Source: Lachnospiraceae bacterium
GTDB lineage: Bacteria > Bacillota > Clostridia > Lachnospirales > Lachnospiraceae
NCBI GenBank assembly: GCA_009911505.1
Contig: QXXL01000094.1
Location: 1-64,000 of the forward strand
Length of the DNA stretch: 64,000 bases
Direction of reading: 5' to 3'
The notes under the pieces were generated by a model. That model saw only the letters and a program-made list of their open reading frames with translations. It did not search any database and had not been told where the DNA came from. This document shows positions 42,715 through 53,330 of this stretch, one piece after another (position 1 is the stretch's first letter; each line of letters opens with the position of its first letter). The translations under genes and the position numbers were made by a program.

Positions 42715-43025
42715 AACGCCATAAAAAGCGTTCATTATAAAAACATTGTGGAGACATTGTTTTGAATATCAGGCACCATCAGGCTATAGCACTGTGGAAA
42801 GGTTATGGTATAAAACTGTTGGTGCCAAACGCAAATATCTGTAAATTGTTTTACAGTTCCAAATAAATTCATCCAATCTATTTACTGGTTTCTACAGGTG
42901 TCATAGCCTGTAGAAACAATCCGTATGCTGACTCCACTAAGGTATACGCAAAAATCATTCAAACAAACAAAATCCTATGTGTTATGCATAGGTCTTCTGA
43001 GGGCAAGGAGAATCCACACCCTCTG
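42715..43025 (+). ncRNA. Second hairpin-dense non-coding segment
   Basis: Between the two small HTH genes lie at least seven inverted repeats in about 310 bp: AACGC/GCGTT (42715-42732), GGCACCA/TGGTGCC (42772-42826), CTGTAAA/TTTACAG (42839-42856), GTTTCTACAGG/CCTGTAGAAAC (42888-42917), CGTATGC/GTATACG (42922-42948, one G-U), CCTATG/CATAGG (42974-42992) and GAGGG/CCCTC (42999-43023). Confidence 0.5.
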
Positions 43026-43097
43026 CCAGATGGAAGTATGATTTTTTTTGAGTAATAAAATATTAATAAGTAAATATTTCAAGAAAGAAGGGATAGT

Positions 43098-43274
43098 TTG
43101 ACACAGGTAGAATTAAGGGAAATGTTACGGAAGCGTTTAGAGAGAGAGAAAGCAACTTATATTTGTAAAACAATTGGAATGAACAAGAACACTCTGAGCA
43201 GTTTTAAAAACGGTAAAATTGATCTTTACCCACATCTATTTGTAAAATTAGAAGCATATCTGACAAATAATTAA
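43098..43274 (+). CDS. Small HTH protein, 58 aa (TTG start)
   Basis: LRKRLEREKATYICKTIGMN followed by KNTLSSFKNGKI is an XRE-like HTH. TTG 43098 follows AGAAGGGAT. Below normal ORF cut-offs but well formed. It lies between the hairpin segment and the Fic gene. Confidence 0.65.
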   Translation: MTQVELREMLRKRLEREKATYICKTIGMNKNTLSSFKNGKIDLYPHLFVKLEAYLTNN

Positions 43275-43417
43275 TCAAATCAGAAAATCTATAATAGCTA
43301 AAAACTGAATATCAAAAAATCAATAAAATTTATGAAAATAAATATATTTTAAATTATATTTACAAATAGAAATATATATGCTATTATATCCCTATAAAGA
43401 GGAGGGATATATCATAT

Positions 43418-44338
43418 ATGAATATTTCTTATGACAAATTATTTGAAAAGCTAAAGGAAAAGGAAATTTCAAAAACAGAATTGCGGAAGAATCTGAAATT
43501 TTCTACGGCTACGCTTGCAAAGTTATCAAAAAATGAGCCTGTTTCCATGAAGGTAATCGAAGATATATGCAATTTCCTTTCTTGCCAGCCAGGGGAGATC
43601 ATGGGGATGGAGCAAGGGATTGATAAAAGCACGCTGTTATATATCATGCAGGAAGAAAAAAGGATGAAATTGAAAGGCGGCATATATCACCAGACGCAGA
43701 TAAAACTTGCCTATAATTCAAACCATATGGAAGGAAGCAGGCTGACAGAAGAGCAGACAAGATATATCTATGAGACAAATACGGTTGGATTAGATAAAGA
43801 ACCTGTGAATATAGATGATATTATAGAAACAGTAAACCATTTCCAGTGTTTTGACTATATGCTAGATCATGCTATGGATATTCTGTCAGAGGATATGGTA
43901 AAGCATTTCCATGCATTGTTAAAAGCAAATACATCGGACAGCCGCCTGGAATGGTTCAATGTCGGGGAATATAAACAACGGCCAAATATGGTTGGGGAGT
44001 CTAAGACAACGCCGCCGAAGCAGGTAAAAAAAGAAATGGAAAAGCTGTTGTTTAATTACCGCCAGAAGGAATCCATTGGTTTTGAGGATATAGTGGAATT
44101 CCATTACTGCTTTGAGAAGATCCATCCATTCCAAGACGGGAATGGGAGGGTAGGGCGGCTTATCATGTTCAAAGAGTGCCTGAAACATAATATAACGCCG
44201 TTTATCATTGATGAAATGCATAAGCTCTATTATTACCGTGGATTGAAAGAATTTGGATCAGAAAAAGGGTATCTGACAGATACCTGCTTGTCAGCACAGG
44301 ATAGGTATCAAGAATTATTGGATTATTTTAAAGCTTGA
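43418..44338 (+). CDS. XRE-HTH fused to Fic domain, 306 aa
   Basis: Residues 1-70 are a Cro/CI-type HTH ending in CNFLSCQPGEIMGME, nearly the same tail as the regulator at 12681. The remainder is a Fic domain with the full catalytic motif HPFQDGNGRVGR at residues 236-247, preceded by the inhibitory-helix-like region near 100 (SNHMEGSRLTEEQTRYIYET). Fic enzymes transfer AMP or other nucleotides to proteins and often act in toxin modules. The SxxEGN-type inhibitory motif appears here as SNHMEGS. AGGAGG precedes the ATG. It may regulate its own promoter. Confidence 0.9.
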   Translation: MNISYDKLFEKLKEKEISKTELRKNLKFSTATLAKLSKNEPVSMKVIEDICNFLSCQPGEIMGMEQGIDKSTLLYIMQEEKRMKLKGGIYHQTQIKLAYNSNHMEGSRLTEEQTRYIYETNTVGLDKEPVNIDDIIETVNHFQCFDYMLDHAMDILSEDMVKHFHALLKANTSDSRLEWFNVGEYKQRPNMVGESKTTPPKQVKKEMEKLLFNYRQKESIGFEDIVEFHYCFEKIHPFQDGNGRVGRLIMFKECLKHNITPFIIDEMHKLYYYRGLKEFGSEKGYLTDTCLSAQDRYQELLDYFKA

Positions 44339-44387
44339 AAAATCAAAAAATAAGCAAAAAAATTAAAAAAATGAGTAAAAATAGCAT

Positions 44388-44431
44388 TTTTCAGCAAAAA
44401 TAACGTAAAAAATCGTGTTTTTTGCTGAAAG
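44388..44431 (+). terminator. Terminator-like hairpin after the Fic gene
   Basis: TTTCAGCAAAA and TTTTGCTGAAA are perfect 11-bp arms around an AT-rich loop. The rest of 44339-44637 shows no gene. Confidence 0.6.
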
Positions 44432-44637
44432 TGGGTAAAAAATCAATATGATATAATAACTATTAAAAATCATACCATAATAGTAATTGGATGTAAAGGG
44501 TAATTTTAAAGTTGTTTTGGATGGATTGTGGAGAAGTAAGTAATGAAAAGATAGCGGATATTGATTGCAACGGTTATGGGAAGGTGGTATAATTGTAGAT
44601 AATATAAGGAAGAAAATGGATACTGGGAGGTGTAATT

Positions 44638-45174
44638 ATGGGTAGGAAGATTGTATGCGAATCATGTGGCACTGAGTTTAAATTTGAAGTTGCAAAGGAT
44701 TTTGAAAAGTGTCCGGTATGTGGGAAAAGTTTTGATGATGAAGTGGATGTGGAAGATAATGCGACTCAAATAGAAAATTCAGGTGATGATGTGATGTATT
44801 TTGATGAGATAGCTACATCATATGAAAAGCCAGAATATAATGGAGTATGTGCTTATTGCATGAAGTGTAAAGGATCAAATCATTTAGTATTTGATAAGGT
44901 TGATAAAGTTGTAGATAAAAAATATGTTATACTAAAAGAGGGAGTTACGGTTAAATGTAAATATTGTGGAAAAGAACATAAACCAAGAAAAATCATGTAT
45001 AAACAAAAAGCACACTATGCGCCACCACTTCCACGCTGTCCAGTTTGTAATTCAGCAATGTTAAAGAAAATAAAAACAAGTTCCAAATTCTTAGCAGCAG
45101 CAACGATAGGGACATTTGCACTTCCATATAATAGCAAGACATTTGAATGTAAAGATTGTGGTTATAGGTTTTAA
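44638..45174 (+). CDS. Multi-zinc-ribbon protein, 178 aa
   Basis: Five CxxC pairs: CESCGTEF and CPVCGKSF at the start, VKCKYCGKEH in the middle, and RCPVCNSAM and FECKDCGYRF at the end, i.e. three small zinc ribbons. A short hydrophobic segment (FLAAATIGTFALPYNS) lies between the last pairs. Ribbons of this kind bind nucleic acids or proteins. GGGAGG precedes ATG. The large tape-measure-like gene follows after a terminator. Confidence 0.7.
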   Translation: MGRKIVCESCGTEFKFEVAKDFEKCPVCGKSFDDEVDVEDNATQIENSGDDVMYFDEIATSYEKPEYNGVCAYCMKCKGSNHLVFDKVDKVVDKKYVILKEGVTVKCKYCGKEHKPRKIMYKQKAHYAPPLPRCPVCNSAMLKKIKTSSKFLAAATIGTFALPYNSKTFECKDCGYRF

Positions 45175-45205
45175 GAATAAAATTTAATATTGACTATTAA
45201 AAAAT

Positions 45206-45238
45206 GAAAGGCATTCCTTCTTTGGAGTGTCTTTTTTA
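45206..45238 (+). terminator. Terminator before the tape-measure-like gene
   Basis: AGGCATTCC and GGAGTGTCT (with G-U pairs) followed by TTTTTT. Confidence 0.65.
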
Positions 45239-45263
45239 ATGCAGAAAAGGAGTAAAATTACAT

Positions 45264-48200
45264 TTGGAAAATAACAGTTTTATAATTAAATTGCAGGCGA
45301 TGTTAGATAAAGCAAAATCGCTTCTAAATATTAAGTCGGATATTGAAAGTATTGAACCAAAACTAAAGATAAAAATTCAAGGCACACTGGATAAAACTGC
45401 AACAAAGAAAGAGTTGAATTCAAGCCTTAAATCAATAAAGCCAAAAATAAAAGTAGATGCCGATACATCTCAGGCAATGAAAAAGATAAAGAAACTCGGA
45501 CAGCAAAAAACGAAGACTACCATACAACCTATCGTTGATAATTCGCAGGTAACATCCAGTTTAAAAGCAACACAGAAAGAAACGAAATCTTTATTTGACC
45601 GCTTTTTAAATGGGGCGGTAGGTGTAAATCTCGTGCGTATGAGCGTACAAAAAGTAACGCAAGCAGTATATGAAGCGATAGCAGGGCTTAAAGAACTGGA
45701 TAAAATTAAGACGAATATCCAGATGGTATCCGGCGCATCTGATTCTGGTATAGATGCTATGATGCAGTCTTATAATAACATGGCAAAACAATTAAGAAGC
45801 ACTACAAAATCCGTATCAGAAGCGGCAAATGAATTTTTGCGTATGGGTGAGAGTGTATCATCTACCAATGAGTTAATCAAAAGTTCGCAGGTATTGTCTA
45901 AAGTTGGCATGATTGAAAGTTCCGACGCTGCAAGTTATTTGATTTCCAGTTTGAAAGGCTATCAGATTGCAGCAGATGATTCTATAAAAGTGATAGATAA
46001 ATTGACAAGCGTAGATTTGGAAGCCGCTGTGTCAGCTGGAGGATTGGCTGAGGCGTTAAGCCGTTGCGCGAATATCGCCAATAATTCAGGGACTTCTATG
46101 GATCGCCTAATTGGATATATGGCTACAGCAGGTGAAGTAACCCAGGAATCTATGTCTGTAATCGGTAATGCTTTTAAATCCATGTATAGCCGCATGAACA
46201 ATATAAAAATTGGAAAATTTGTGGATGACGAAACGGGAGAATCTTTATCCGACACAGAAAAAGTATTGAAAAAATTAGGTATTCAGTTGCGTGATACGGA
46301 GGATACATACAGGGATTTTGATGATGTGCTTGACGATATCGGCGGTCGCTGGAAAAGTTTTACACAGGTGGAACAAAATGCAATTAGTGTCGCAATTGCC
46401 GGCACAATGCAGAGAGAGCGTTTCAGTGCCTTGATGAACAACTATTCCAACGCATTAAAATATTCGGAAACTGCTGCTAATTCAGCCGGAAGTGCCTTGG
46501 AGCGTTACGGTGTGTATGAGGATTCTATTGAAGCGAAAACGAATCAATTAACAGCAGCAATAGAATCATTGTCAATGAATACTATGTCGGAAGGCTTATT
46601 AAGTGGGATTGTTGGGGCTACAACGGGGCTTGTGGAATTTATTGATAAGTTTGGGATTCTAAAAGGTACATTTGCTGGATTCGTGACAATGGGAATTTCC
46701 AAAATGTTTGTATCTATGGCTACTGGTATTGTCAGCGCAGCAAAAAGCACGGCACAGCTTACAGCGGCTATGGCTTTGTTTAGAAATGGTAGAGATGTAG
46801 ATAACTTAAGAAATATTGGAATGGCTTGTAAAGGTTTATCAGATCAACAGTTAAGACTTATATTATCTACAGAAGGATTAGAAAAAGAACAAAGATTACA
46901 AATTTTGACTGGTATGGGTGTAGCAGAAGCAGAACGCGAACAAACTCTTGCAACACTTGGATTTGCTAATGCAGAAAATACGGCTACAGTATCTACATTT
47001 TCATTAAAAGGTGCATTGGATTCTTTATGGGTTGCATTTCTTTCTAATCCAATTGGGTTTATTATTACAGGTCTAACAGTGGCTGTAACTGGTTTTACAA
47101 TGGTGTCTTCATATTTTAAACAAAAGAATGAAGAACTAATCCAGTCTACGAAAGATGCATCACAGGCTTATTCAGAGAGTGCTGGTAGTATCAAAGACTA
47201 TGCAATCAGATACAAAGAGCTTCAAGAAGCACTCACAGCCGCAAAAGGCAACGAAGAAGAAACATACAACGTTAAAAAACAGCTTCTTGACCTTCAGACA
47301 GAACTCAATGAAAAATATGGCGATGAATACGGAAAAATAAATCTTGTAACAGAAGCCTACAAAGATCAAACAGCAGCAATCCAGGAATACAACAAAGAAG
47401 CCGCAAACACTTTCCTGAATGAAAACACAGCAGGTATCAAAACGGCAATGCGCCAGATGGAAGAGGAACGACATTACCTCTTAAGCTACTCCGAATATGC
47501 TTCAACCGACAGGGGGAAGGCATTAAAAGAAATTGCAGAGAAGTACAAAGATAAAGGCGTAACATTGCTTGATGAAACAGGCGGTGGAAGTTATGAGCAG
47601 TTCTCCGTCCATTTGAATACAGATGCACAATCCGCCTATGAAACCATCAACGCATTTGAAAATGACCTCCGCCAGAAAGCGAATGAGCTTGGGGATGCAC
47701 ATTTATTTGATGGTTTGTTTGATATTTCTTCCGGCGAATTAAACAAGGCAAAAGAAACCATTGACAAATACAGTGATATTTTCAAACAGGCGTTATCGGC
47801 AGAAATTGCATCGGATGATGGCAAATCTAAGAAATACAATGAAGCTTTACAGGCGGTAGAAACATATAATGAAGCTGTATTAAAGAGTAACGATATTTAC
47901 AGCGATAAAAATGTTGAAGAAGCACGGCAGTCATTACAGGGAATCAAAGAAGAATTATCCGGTGAAGAATGGGAAAAATACGGCGCATTAATTGAGGATG
48001 TATTTGACCAGGCAGACACAAAGCTCCTTGATTTTAATGAACAGTTAGGGAATGATGATTCTTTAAAGAAACTTGCAGAAGATTTAAAAGGGCTTGACGA
48101 TATAGATTTACGTGCATTTAATGAAGCTGTAGGGACAAATAATTCCTTTGATAAGTTAAAAGAATCTGCTGAATCATATGGTTTGGGTGTAGACGAATTA

Positions 48201-51200
48201 ATTGATACTTTAGTCAGGCTTGGATATGTGCAGACACAGGTTTCAGAAGGGACAGAAGATATTGCATTATCTTTCAAAGACAAATTTCAAAACTTATGGG
48301 ATTCTTCCACGTTTGAAGATGCAAAGAAAGACCTTGCCAAACTTGCAAAAGAAGCTGGGATTACAGAAAAAGACATCCAATCCCTTGCAAGTGAAAATTC
48401 AGAACTCGCATCCCTCCTAAATGAATCCGGTATGTCCGCACAGTTTGCAGCTACGTGCTTCAATAAGATGTCCAATGGAGCAGACGGTTTCTCTTCTATT
48501 ACAGAAGATGCGCTTGCATTAGATAAAGTATTACACGGAATGGATGAAAGCCTGCAAAATGTAGCAGCATCCAAATCCACATATGATAAAGCATTAGAAC
48601 AGGACGACTATGATACAGAGTTTGAAAACTATCAGGAAGCCTATAAAAATGCAATGCAGATGTTTGAGGATGGCGATTACGGCAGGCATTTCCGCTCTTC
48701 CATGGAATACTTTTTAGGCGAAGATTCCTATACCATGAGCATTGAAGAGTTATATTCTGCTATGAATAACCTGAAAAGCGTATTCGGGGAAAATGCAACA
48801 AACGGGCTTGAATTTTTAGATAAGCTGTATGCAAAGCAAGATATCCTGGATGGTATGGATTCCTCATTAAGAAAGCTGTCGGATGGATCTTATGATTTCG
48901 ATTTGAAGCCAGATGAATTTGAGAAAATCGGCGAAGCATTGGGGATGACTGCTGAGGAAGTAGCCGCTTGCACAAATGCGCTTGGGATGTTTGGGAACTT
49001 CCATTCTTATGACTTGGAGGAAGTGGAGAAAACCTTAAACGGCATTTCCATAGCCGCGAAAAACGGGGAACAGTCCATCCTTTCCATGCAGGGTGTTGAG
49101 AAAATACTTGCAGATATCGGCTATAACGGATATGAAATTTATCATATCATGCAGGATATCAAGGGCATGGACAGCATACAGATGCTTGATTTTGGCGTAG
49201 AGGATGCAGAATCTATCCAGGCAGTCATTGATAAGCTGAAAGAGCTGGATATGATTGAAATCAGTGGAAACAGCATCAATGTATCAGGTCTGATTGATTC
49301 ACTGCATGAATCGCTGGGTATGGCGGCAGATGATATCAACACATTCCTCGAAAACATCAATGGGCAATTTAAGTTTGCGGATGCAGAAGGAAGCCTTATT
49401 TCACTGGATCAGGCAAAGAATATGGCTTTACAGGCAGAGGATGCCAGTGCGGCCGACGGCATAGACAAGATTGGAGAAGCCGCTGAAACAACAGATGGAA
49501 AAGTAAATACGCTCCATACGGATATGGAAGCCTTAAATACGCTGAACCTTGGCGGTTTAATGACACAGTTTAATTCCGCAGGTACAGCAGTGGATAACCT
49601 AAATAGCAAAGTGCAGAATCTTGCCGCACAAATGGATGCAGTAAATAATAAATCCGTTTCTGCCTTTGGCGTTTCCACGGGTGCAGTGCCAGCCACAAAT
49701 GCGTCCGCTGCAAAACCAAATACAGGAAAAGTAAAAGCATTGGGGAACGCACAGATTGGACATTCATTCTCAAGCGGTACAATCGGTGCACCCAAAACAG
49801 AAACAGCGTTGATCAATGAATTAGGAAACGAAACCATCATTGATCCGGAGAAAGGCACTTATGAGGTTGTAGGCGGTGGCGCACAGTTCCGTAAAATCAA
49901 AAAGGGACAGATTATCTTAAACCACTTACAAACAAAAGCATTACAGAAGTTTGGGAAAATCTCTTCTTTTGGCAAGATGCTGTTTGGTGGCAACGCCAAT
50001 ATGAAAGGTTCTTCTTATGTTGGAGGTATCGTAGGTGGGACAAACCCTGCAACAGGGAAATCATATCAAAATAGCAGCAATTCAAATACTGTTAAGAAAG
50101 CCACAGAAGAAGCCGCAAAAGAAACTGCTGAACAAGCAAAAGAAGTATCCGAAGAAGTATTTGACTGGATTGAAAAACGGATTGAATATTTCAAACGTAA
50201 ATTCGACAAATGGATCAAGCAGGCAGAATCGGCAGTTACAAGCGGATTCATCACAAAGTATTATAAGAAAGCCACAAACGCAATCAAGAAAGAATTGTCC
50301 ACCTATGGCAAAGCTTATAACAGATACATGAAGGAAGCAAACGCTGTAGGCTTGGATAAGAAATACCGTGACAAAGTAAAGAATGGCACAATTGACATTG
50401 AAACAATCCAGGACGAAGCTTTAGCGGATAAGATACAGAAGTATCAGGAATGGTATAATAAAGCAACCGAATCCACAGAATCATTTATGGAAACAGCGGA
50501 GGAACTATACAACCTCCCGCTTGACAAAGCAGCAACTAAAATTGAAAAATTCAAAGATGCAATTGATCTTCTGGATAAAAAGCTTGACAATGCCATCGGT
50601 TCAAAAGCGAAGAATAAATTAGTTGACAAGCAAACAAAGCAAGAAAAGAAAACCATTGATGCAAATAGGAAAGCAGAAAAGGAATCTCAGAAGAATTTAA
50701 AAGCAGCAGGAAAGAACCTCACCAAATCCAGCACCTTTAACAGCTCCGACGTATCCGCTAAGGAAAAGAAGAAGATAAAACAGGCTGTAAAAAATGGCAA
50801 GGAAGTCAATCTCTCCTATTTCAAAGAAGGTTCAAAAGCATACAATGCGGCTGTAAAATACAATGAAGCATTAAAAGCTAATAAACAGGCAACCTATGAA
50901 CTTGCAACGGCTCAGGAAGAATATAATGCATGGCTTGTAGAAGCAAGCAAAATCAAGTTTGACAATATAGCAGACGACTATAATAAGCAGGTACAGATGC
51001 TTGGCTTCCAAATGGATGCATTGGACAACCGGATTTCCGAAATCGAAACTAAAGGGGAAAAGGTACATAAGGCCTATTATGAATCCCAGAAAGCCATCAA
51101 TGACCAGGAGCTTGCACAATACAAGGCAGAAAAAACCGCTCTGGAAGAAAGCCTTAAGAATATCAAACAGGGCACGGACGAATGGTACGATGCATTAGAA

Positions 51201-52976
51201 GAAATAAACAATGTATCCTCTGCTATTTCTGACTGTGTAAAGGAAACCTACAACCTGAACAACGCAATCAACCAGCTGCATTTTGACTTGTTTAATGATA
51301 TATCGGAATCTATTGGGCGTATTATTACGGAGCAGGAATTCTTACAGGGATTATTTGCCCATGAGAAAAATGCAGATGACGAAACGGGGAACTTAACAGA
51401 AGCAGGCATTGCAAAGCTTGGTTCATTATCTGCAGGCTATTATGCTTCCAAAAACCGTGCAGAGAAGGATAAGGCAGAGGTTCAGGAATTGCAGCGTATG
51501 TTTGATTCCAAGTCGCTGCACAGTGATTTGTTAGGCGTTACGTTCAATTCAATTGATGATTTGGAAGAAAAGCTAAAAGAAACTTACGACAAATGGCAGG
51601 GCGACATCAAAGAAACCTACAGCCTGGAATCCAATATTTCCGATTTAATGAAGGAGAAATACCAGGCAGAGTTAGACATGCTCCAAGACCTGATAGACGC
51701 AAAGAAAGACGCTTTAAAAGCAGAAAAAGATCTGCATGACTACCAAAGGGATATCCAGAAGAAGACAAAGGATATCAACACTATCCAGATGCAGATTGCG
51801 GCATATTCCGGCGACACGTCCCAGGAAGCAATGGCAAAGCTGCAGAAATTGCAGGCTGAACTCAATGAAAAGAAAGATGGCCTGAAAGAAACGGAATACG
51901 ACAAGTACATTTCTGACCAGGAGGACATGCTTGATAAGTTGTATGGTGAATACAATGAAGCAATACAAAAGAAAATGGATGACTTCATGGGCCTTGTACA
52001 GGAAGGCCTTGACACCGCAAATAAAAATACAGCCCTGATTTCGGATTACCTCAGCAGCATTGCAGGGGAAAATGGATACCTAAATCAATTCAAAAACCTG
52101 TTTAACGGGGCAGGCGGGATCAAAGATGGCGTAGATAAAAATGTTTCGGATATTACTGCAGACGAAACAAAGGGAAGCGGCACAAGCCCCACAATGCCGG
52201 CTGGATTGCAAAGGGCTGATATTAGTACGCCTGCGTCTAATACACCCGTACAAAGCCGTACAGAAGCTAATACGGGCAATGATGCGCATACACTTGAATT
52301 AAACAATGCCAGCCACCGGGACAATGCAAAAGAATACATCTCCAGACATGCAAGCAGGGCAAAGAAGAAAAAAGGGGAATACTCGGATGTAAACCAGAAA
52401 ATTTATGACAACAAAGCGAAGTCATACAACGGGACGGGCAAGGTGCTGTCTTCAGATGAAATGAAAGGCCTGTCAAAGAAATTAGGTGTGGAATATGATG
52501 GCGCATCGAAATCAGGGAAGCTTTATCAGAAGCTGAAATACATCAAATTCCCTGGATTTAAGAAAGGCGGCTTGGTGTCTGTAGATGACATCGAAAAACA
52601 GGTACATGACAATGGAGACACAGGCCTTGTATCCGTACAAAGCGGGGAAGCGGTTTTAACGCCTGTGCAGACAGATTTGTTCCAGAAGTTCACGGAGAAA
52701 ATGCCAGATATGACACAGGCATTTGATATGTCTAATTATGTGAAAGTGCCGAATTATATACAGGAGTTACAGGCATTGCATCCAGTGCAGAGGGATACAG
52801 GTACAAAAGCTACTTTTGGTGATGTGCATTATACGTTTGAATTGCCAAATGTAATAGATGAGAATAGTTTTGTAAAGACAATACAAAGCAGTGAAAAAGT
52901 AAGAAGATGTATCAAAAGCTTTACAGTTGACCGATTGGCAGGTGCAGGAAGGCTTGCATATAAGAATATAAGATAA
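45264..52976 (+). CDS. Phage tail tape-measure-like protein, 2,570 aa (TTG start)
   Basis: The N-terminus (IIKLQAMLDKAKSLLNIKSD) and the conserved core near residues 115-320 (LKELDKIKTNIQMVSGASDS, SEAANEFLRMGESVSSTNEL, TVIGNAFKSMYSR-like segment) match the TP901-1 type phage tape measure. Hydrophobic spans lie near residues 450-490 and 590-615. Later stretches are long coiled coils, and a glycine-rich linker lies near residues 1480-1600. The C-terminal 60 residues (GFKKGGLVSVDDIEKQVHDN and VQSGEAVLTPVQTDLFQKF) are typical of tape-measure ends. TTG 45264 follows AAAGGAG. Tape measures set tail length and are injected. No tail tube, baseplate or capsid gene is nearby. Confidence 0.85.
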   Translation: MENNSFIIKLQAMLDKAKSLLNIKSDIESIEPKLKIKIQGTLDKTATKKELNSSLKSIKPKIKVDADTSQAMKKIKKLGQQKTKTTIQPIVDNSQVTSSLKATQKETKSLFDRFLNGAVGVNLVRMSVQKVTQAVYEAIAGLKELDKIKTNIQMVSGASDSGIDAMMQSYNNMAKQLRSTTKSVSEAANEFLRMGESVSSTNELIKSSQVLSKVGMIESSDAASYLISSLKGYQIAADDSIKVIDKLTSVDLEAAVSAGGLAEALSRCANIANNSGTSMDRLIGYMATAGEVTQESMSVIGNAFKSMYSRMNNIKIGKFVDDETGESLSDTEKVLKKLGIQLRDTEDTYRDFDDVLDDIGGRWKSFTQVEQNAISVAIAGTMQRERFSALMNNYSNALKYSETAANSAGSALERYGVYEDSIEAKTNQLTAAIESLSMNTMSEGLLSGIVGATTGLVEFIDKFGILKGTFAGFVTMGISKMFVSMATGIVSAAKSTAQLTAAMALFRNGRDVDNLRNIGMACKGLSDQQLRLILSTEGLEKEQRLQILTGMGVAEAEREQTLATLGFANAENTATVSTFSLKGALDSLWVAFLSNPIGFIITGLTVAVTGFTMVSSYFKQKNEELIQSTKDASQAYSESAGSIKDYAIRYKELQEALTAAKGNEEETYNVKKQLLDLQTELNEKYGDEYGKINLVTEAYKDQTAAIQEYNKEAANTFLNENTAGIKTAMRQMEEERHYLLSYSEYASTDRGKALKEIAEKYKDKGVTLLDETGGGSYEQFSVHLNTDAQSAYETINAFENDLRQKANELGDAHLFDGLFDISSGELNKAKETIDKYSDIFKQALSAEIASDDGKSKKYNEALQAVETYNEAVLKSNDIYSDKNVEEARQSLQGIKEELSGEEWEKYGALIEDVFDQADTKLLDFNEQLGNDDSLKKLAEDLKGLDDIDLRAFNEAVGTNNSFDKLKESAESYGLGVDELIDTLVRLGYVQTQVSEGTEDIALSFKDKFQNLWDSSTFEDAKKDLAKLAKEAGITEKDIQSLASENSELASLLNESGMSAQFAATCFNKMSNGADGFSSITEDALALDKVLHGMDESLQNVAASKSTYDKALEQDDYDTEFENYQEAYKNAMQMFEDGDYGRHFRSSMEYFLGEDSYTMSIEELYSAMNNLKSVFGENATNGLEFLDKLYAKQDILDGMDSSLRKLSDGSYDFDLKPDEFEKIGEALGMTAEEVAACTNALGMFGNFHSYDLEEVEKTLNGISIAAKNGEQSILSMQGVEKILADIGYNGYEIYHIMQDIKGMDSIQMLDFGVEDAESIQAVIDKLKELDMIEISGNSINVSGLIDSLHESLGMAADDINTFLENINGQFKFADAEGSLISLDQAKNMALQAEDASAADGIDKIGEAAETTDGKVNTLHTDMEALNTLNLGGLMTQFNSAGTAVDNLNSKVQNLAAQMDAVNNKSVSAFGVSTGAVPATNASAAKPNTGKVKALGNAQIGHSFSSGTIGAPKTETALINELGNETIIDPEKGTYEVVGGGAQFRKIKKGQIILNHLQTKALQKFGKISSFGKMLFGGNANMKGSSYVGGIVGGTNPATGKSYQNSSNSNTVKKATEEAAKETAEQAKEVSEEVFDWIEKRIEYFKRKFDKWIKQAESAVTSGFITKYYKKATNAIKKELSTYGKAYNRYMKEANAVGLDKKYRDKVKNGTIDIETIQDEALADKIQKYQEWYNKATESTESFMETAEELYNLPLDKAATKIEKFKDAIDLLDKKLDNAIGSKAKNKLVDKQTKQEKKTIDANRKAEKESQKNLKAAGKNLTKSSTFNSSDVSAKEKKKIKQAVKNGKEVNLSYFKEGSKAYNAAVKYNEALKANKQATYELATAQEEYNAWLVEASKIKFDNIADDYNKQVQMLGFQMDALDNRISEIETKGEKVHKAYYESQKAINDQELAQYKAEKTALEESLKNIKQGTDEWYDALEEINNVSSAISDCVKETYNLNNAINQLHFDLFNDISESIGRIITEQEFLQGLFAHEKNADDETGNLTEAGIAKLGSLSAGYYASKNRAEKDKAEVQELQRMFDSKSLHSDLLGVTFNSIDDLEEKLKETYDKWQGDIKETYSLESNISDLMKEKYQAELDMLQDLIDAKKDALKAEKDLHDYQRDIQKKTKDINTIQMQIAAYSGDTSQEAMAKLQKLQAELNEKKDGLKETEYDKYISDQEDMLDKLYGEYNEAIQKKMDDFMGLVQEGLDTANKNTALISDYLSSIAGENGYLNQFKNLFNGAGGIKDGVDKNVSDITADETKGSGTSPTMPAGLQRADISTPASNTPVQSRTEANTGNDAHTLELNNASHRDNAKEYISRHASRAKKKKGEYSDVNQKIYDNKAKSYNGTGKVLSSDEMKGLSKKLGVEYDGASKSGKLYQKLKYIKFPGFKKGGLVSVDDIEKQVHDNGDTGLVSVQSGEAVLTPVQTDLFQKFTEKMPDMTQAFDMSNYVKVPNYIQELQALHPVQRDTGTKATFGDVHYTFELPNVIDENSFVKTIQSSEKVRRCIKSFTVDRLAGAGRLAYKNIR

Positions 52977-53048
52977 GTAATTAAATAGTATCTCCGTTAT
53001 TGGATAATGAATAGTAACGGAGATACCTCATAGAAAGGACGACAGAAT

Positions 53049-53296
53049 ATGAAAAACATTACAAGTGAAATGATTGAAGAAGCAGTCAATAAGCCATATG
53101 AAGATATTAGTGAAAATTTCTTTGATGATTTTTGGGGAATTATAAATATTGTGAAGAAATTATAGAAGAATCACATGGACACACAGATGATGTCAATAAA
53201 CAATTTTTAGCTTCAGATTTTGCAGCATATAAGACAGCAAGGGATCATTGCATTGAGATATTCAGGTCTGTTTTGAAAGAATTGCTGTGCGATTAA
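53049..53296 (+). pseudogene. Small gene broken by a frameshift (about 80 aa)
   Basis: MKNITSEMIEEAVNKPYEDI runs into a stop, but another frame continues smoothly as NYKYCEEIIEESHGHTDDVN to TAA at 53294-53296. The change lies at the G run 53134-53137. AAAGGACG precedes ATG. Either a decayed gene or a sequencing indel. Confidence 0.55.
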
Positions 53297-53330
53297 AAAG
53301 GAATATTAAATAAAAATAGATAGGAAAAAC

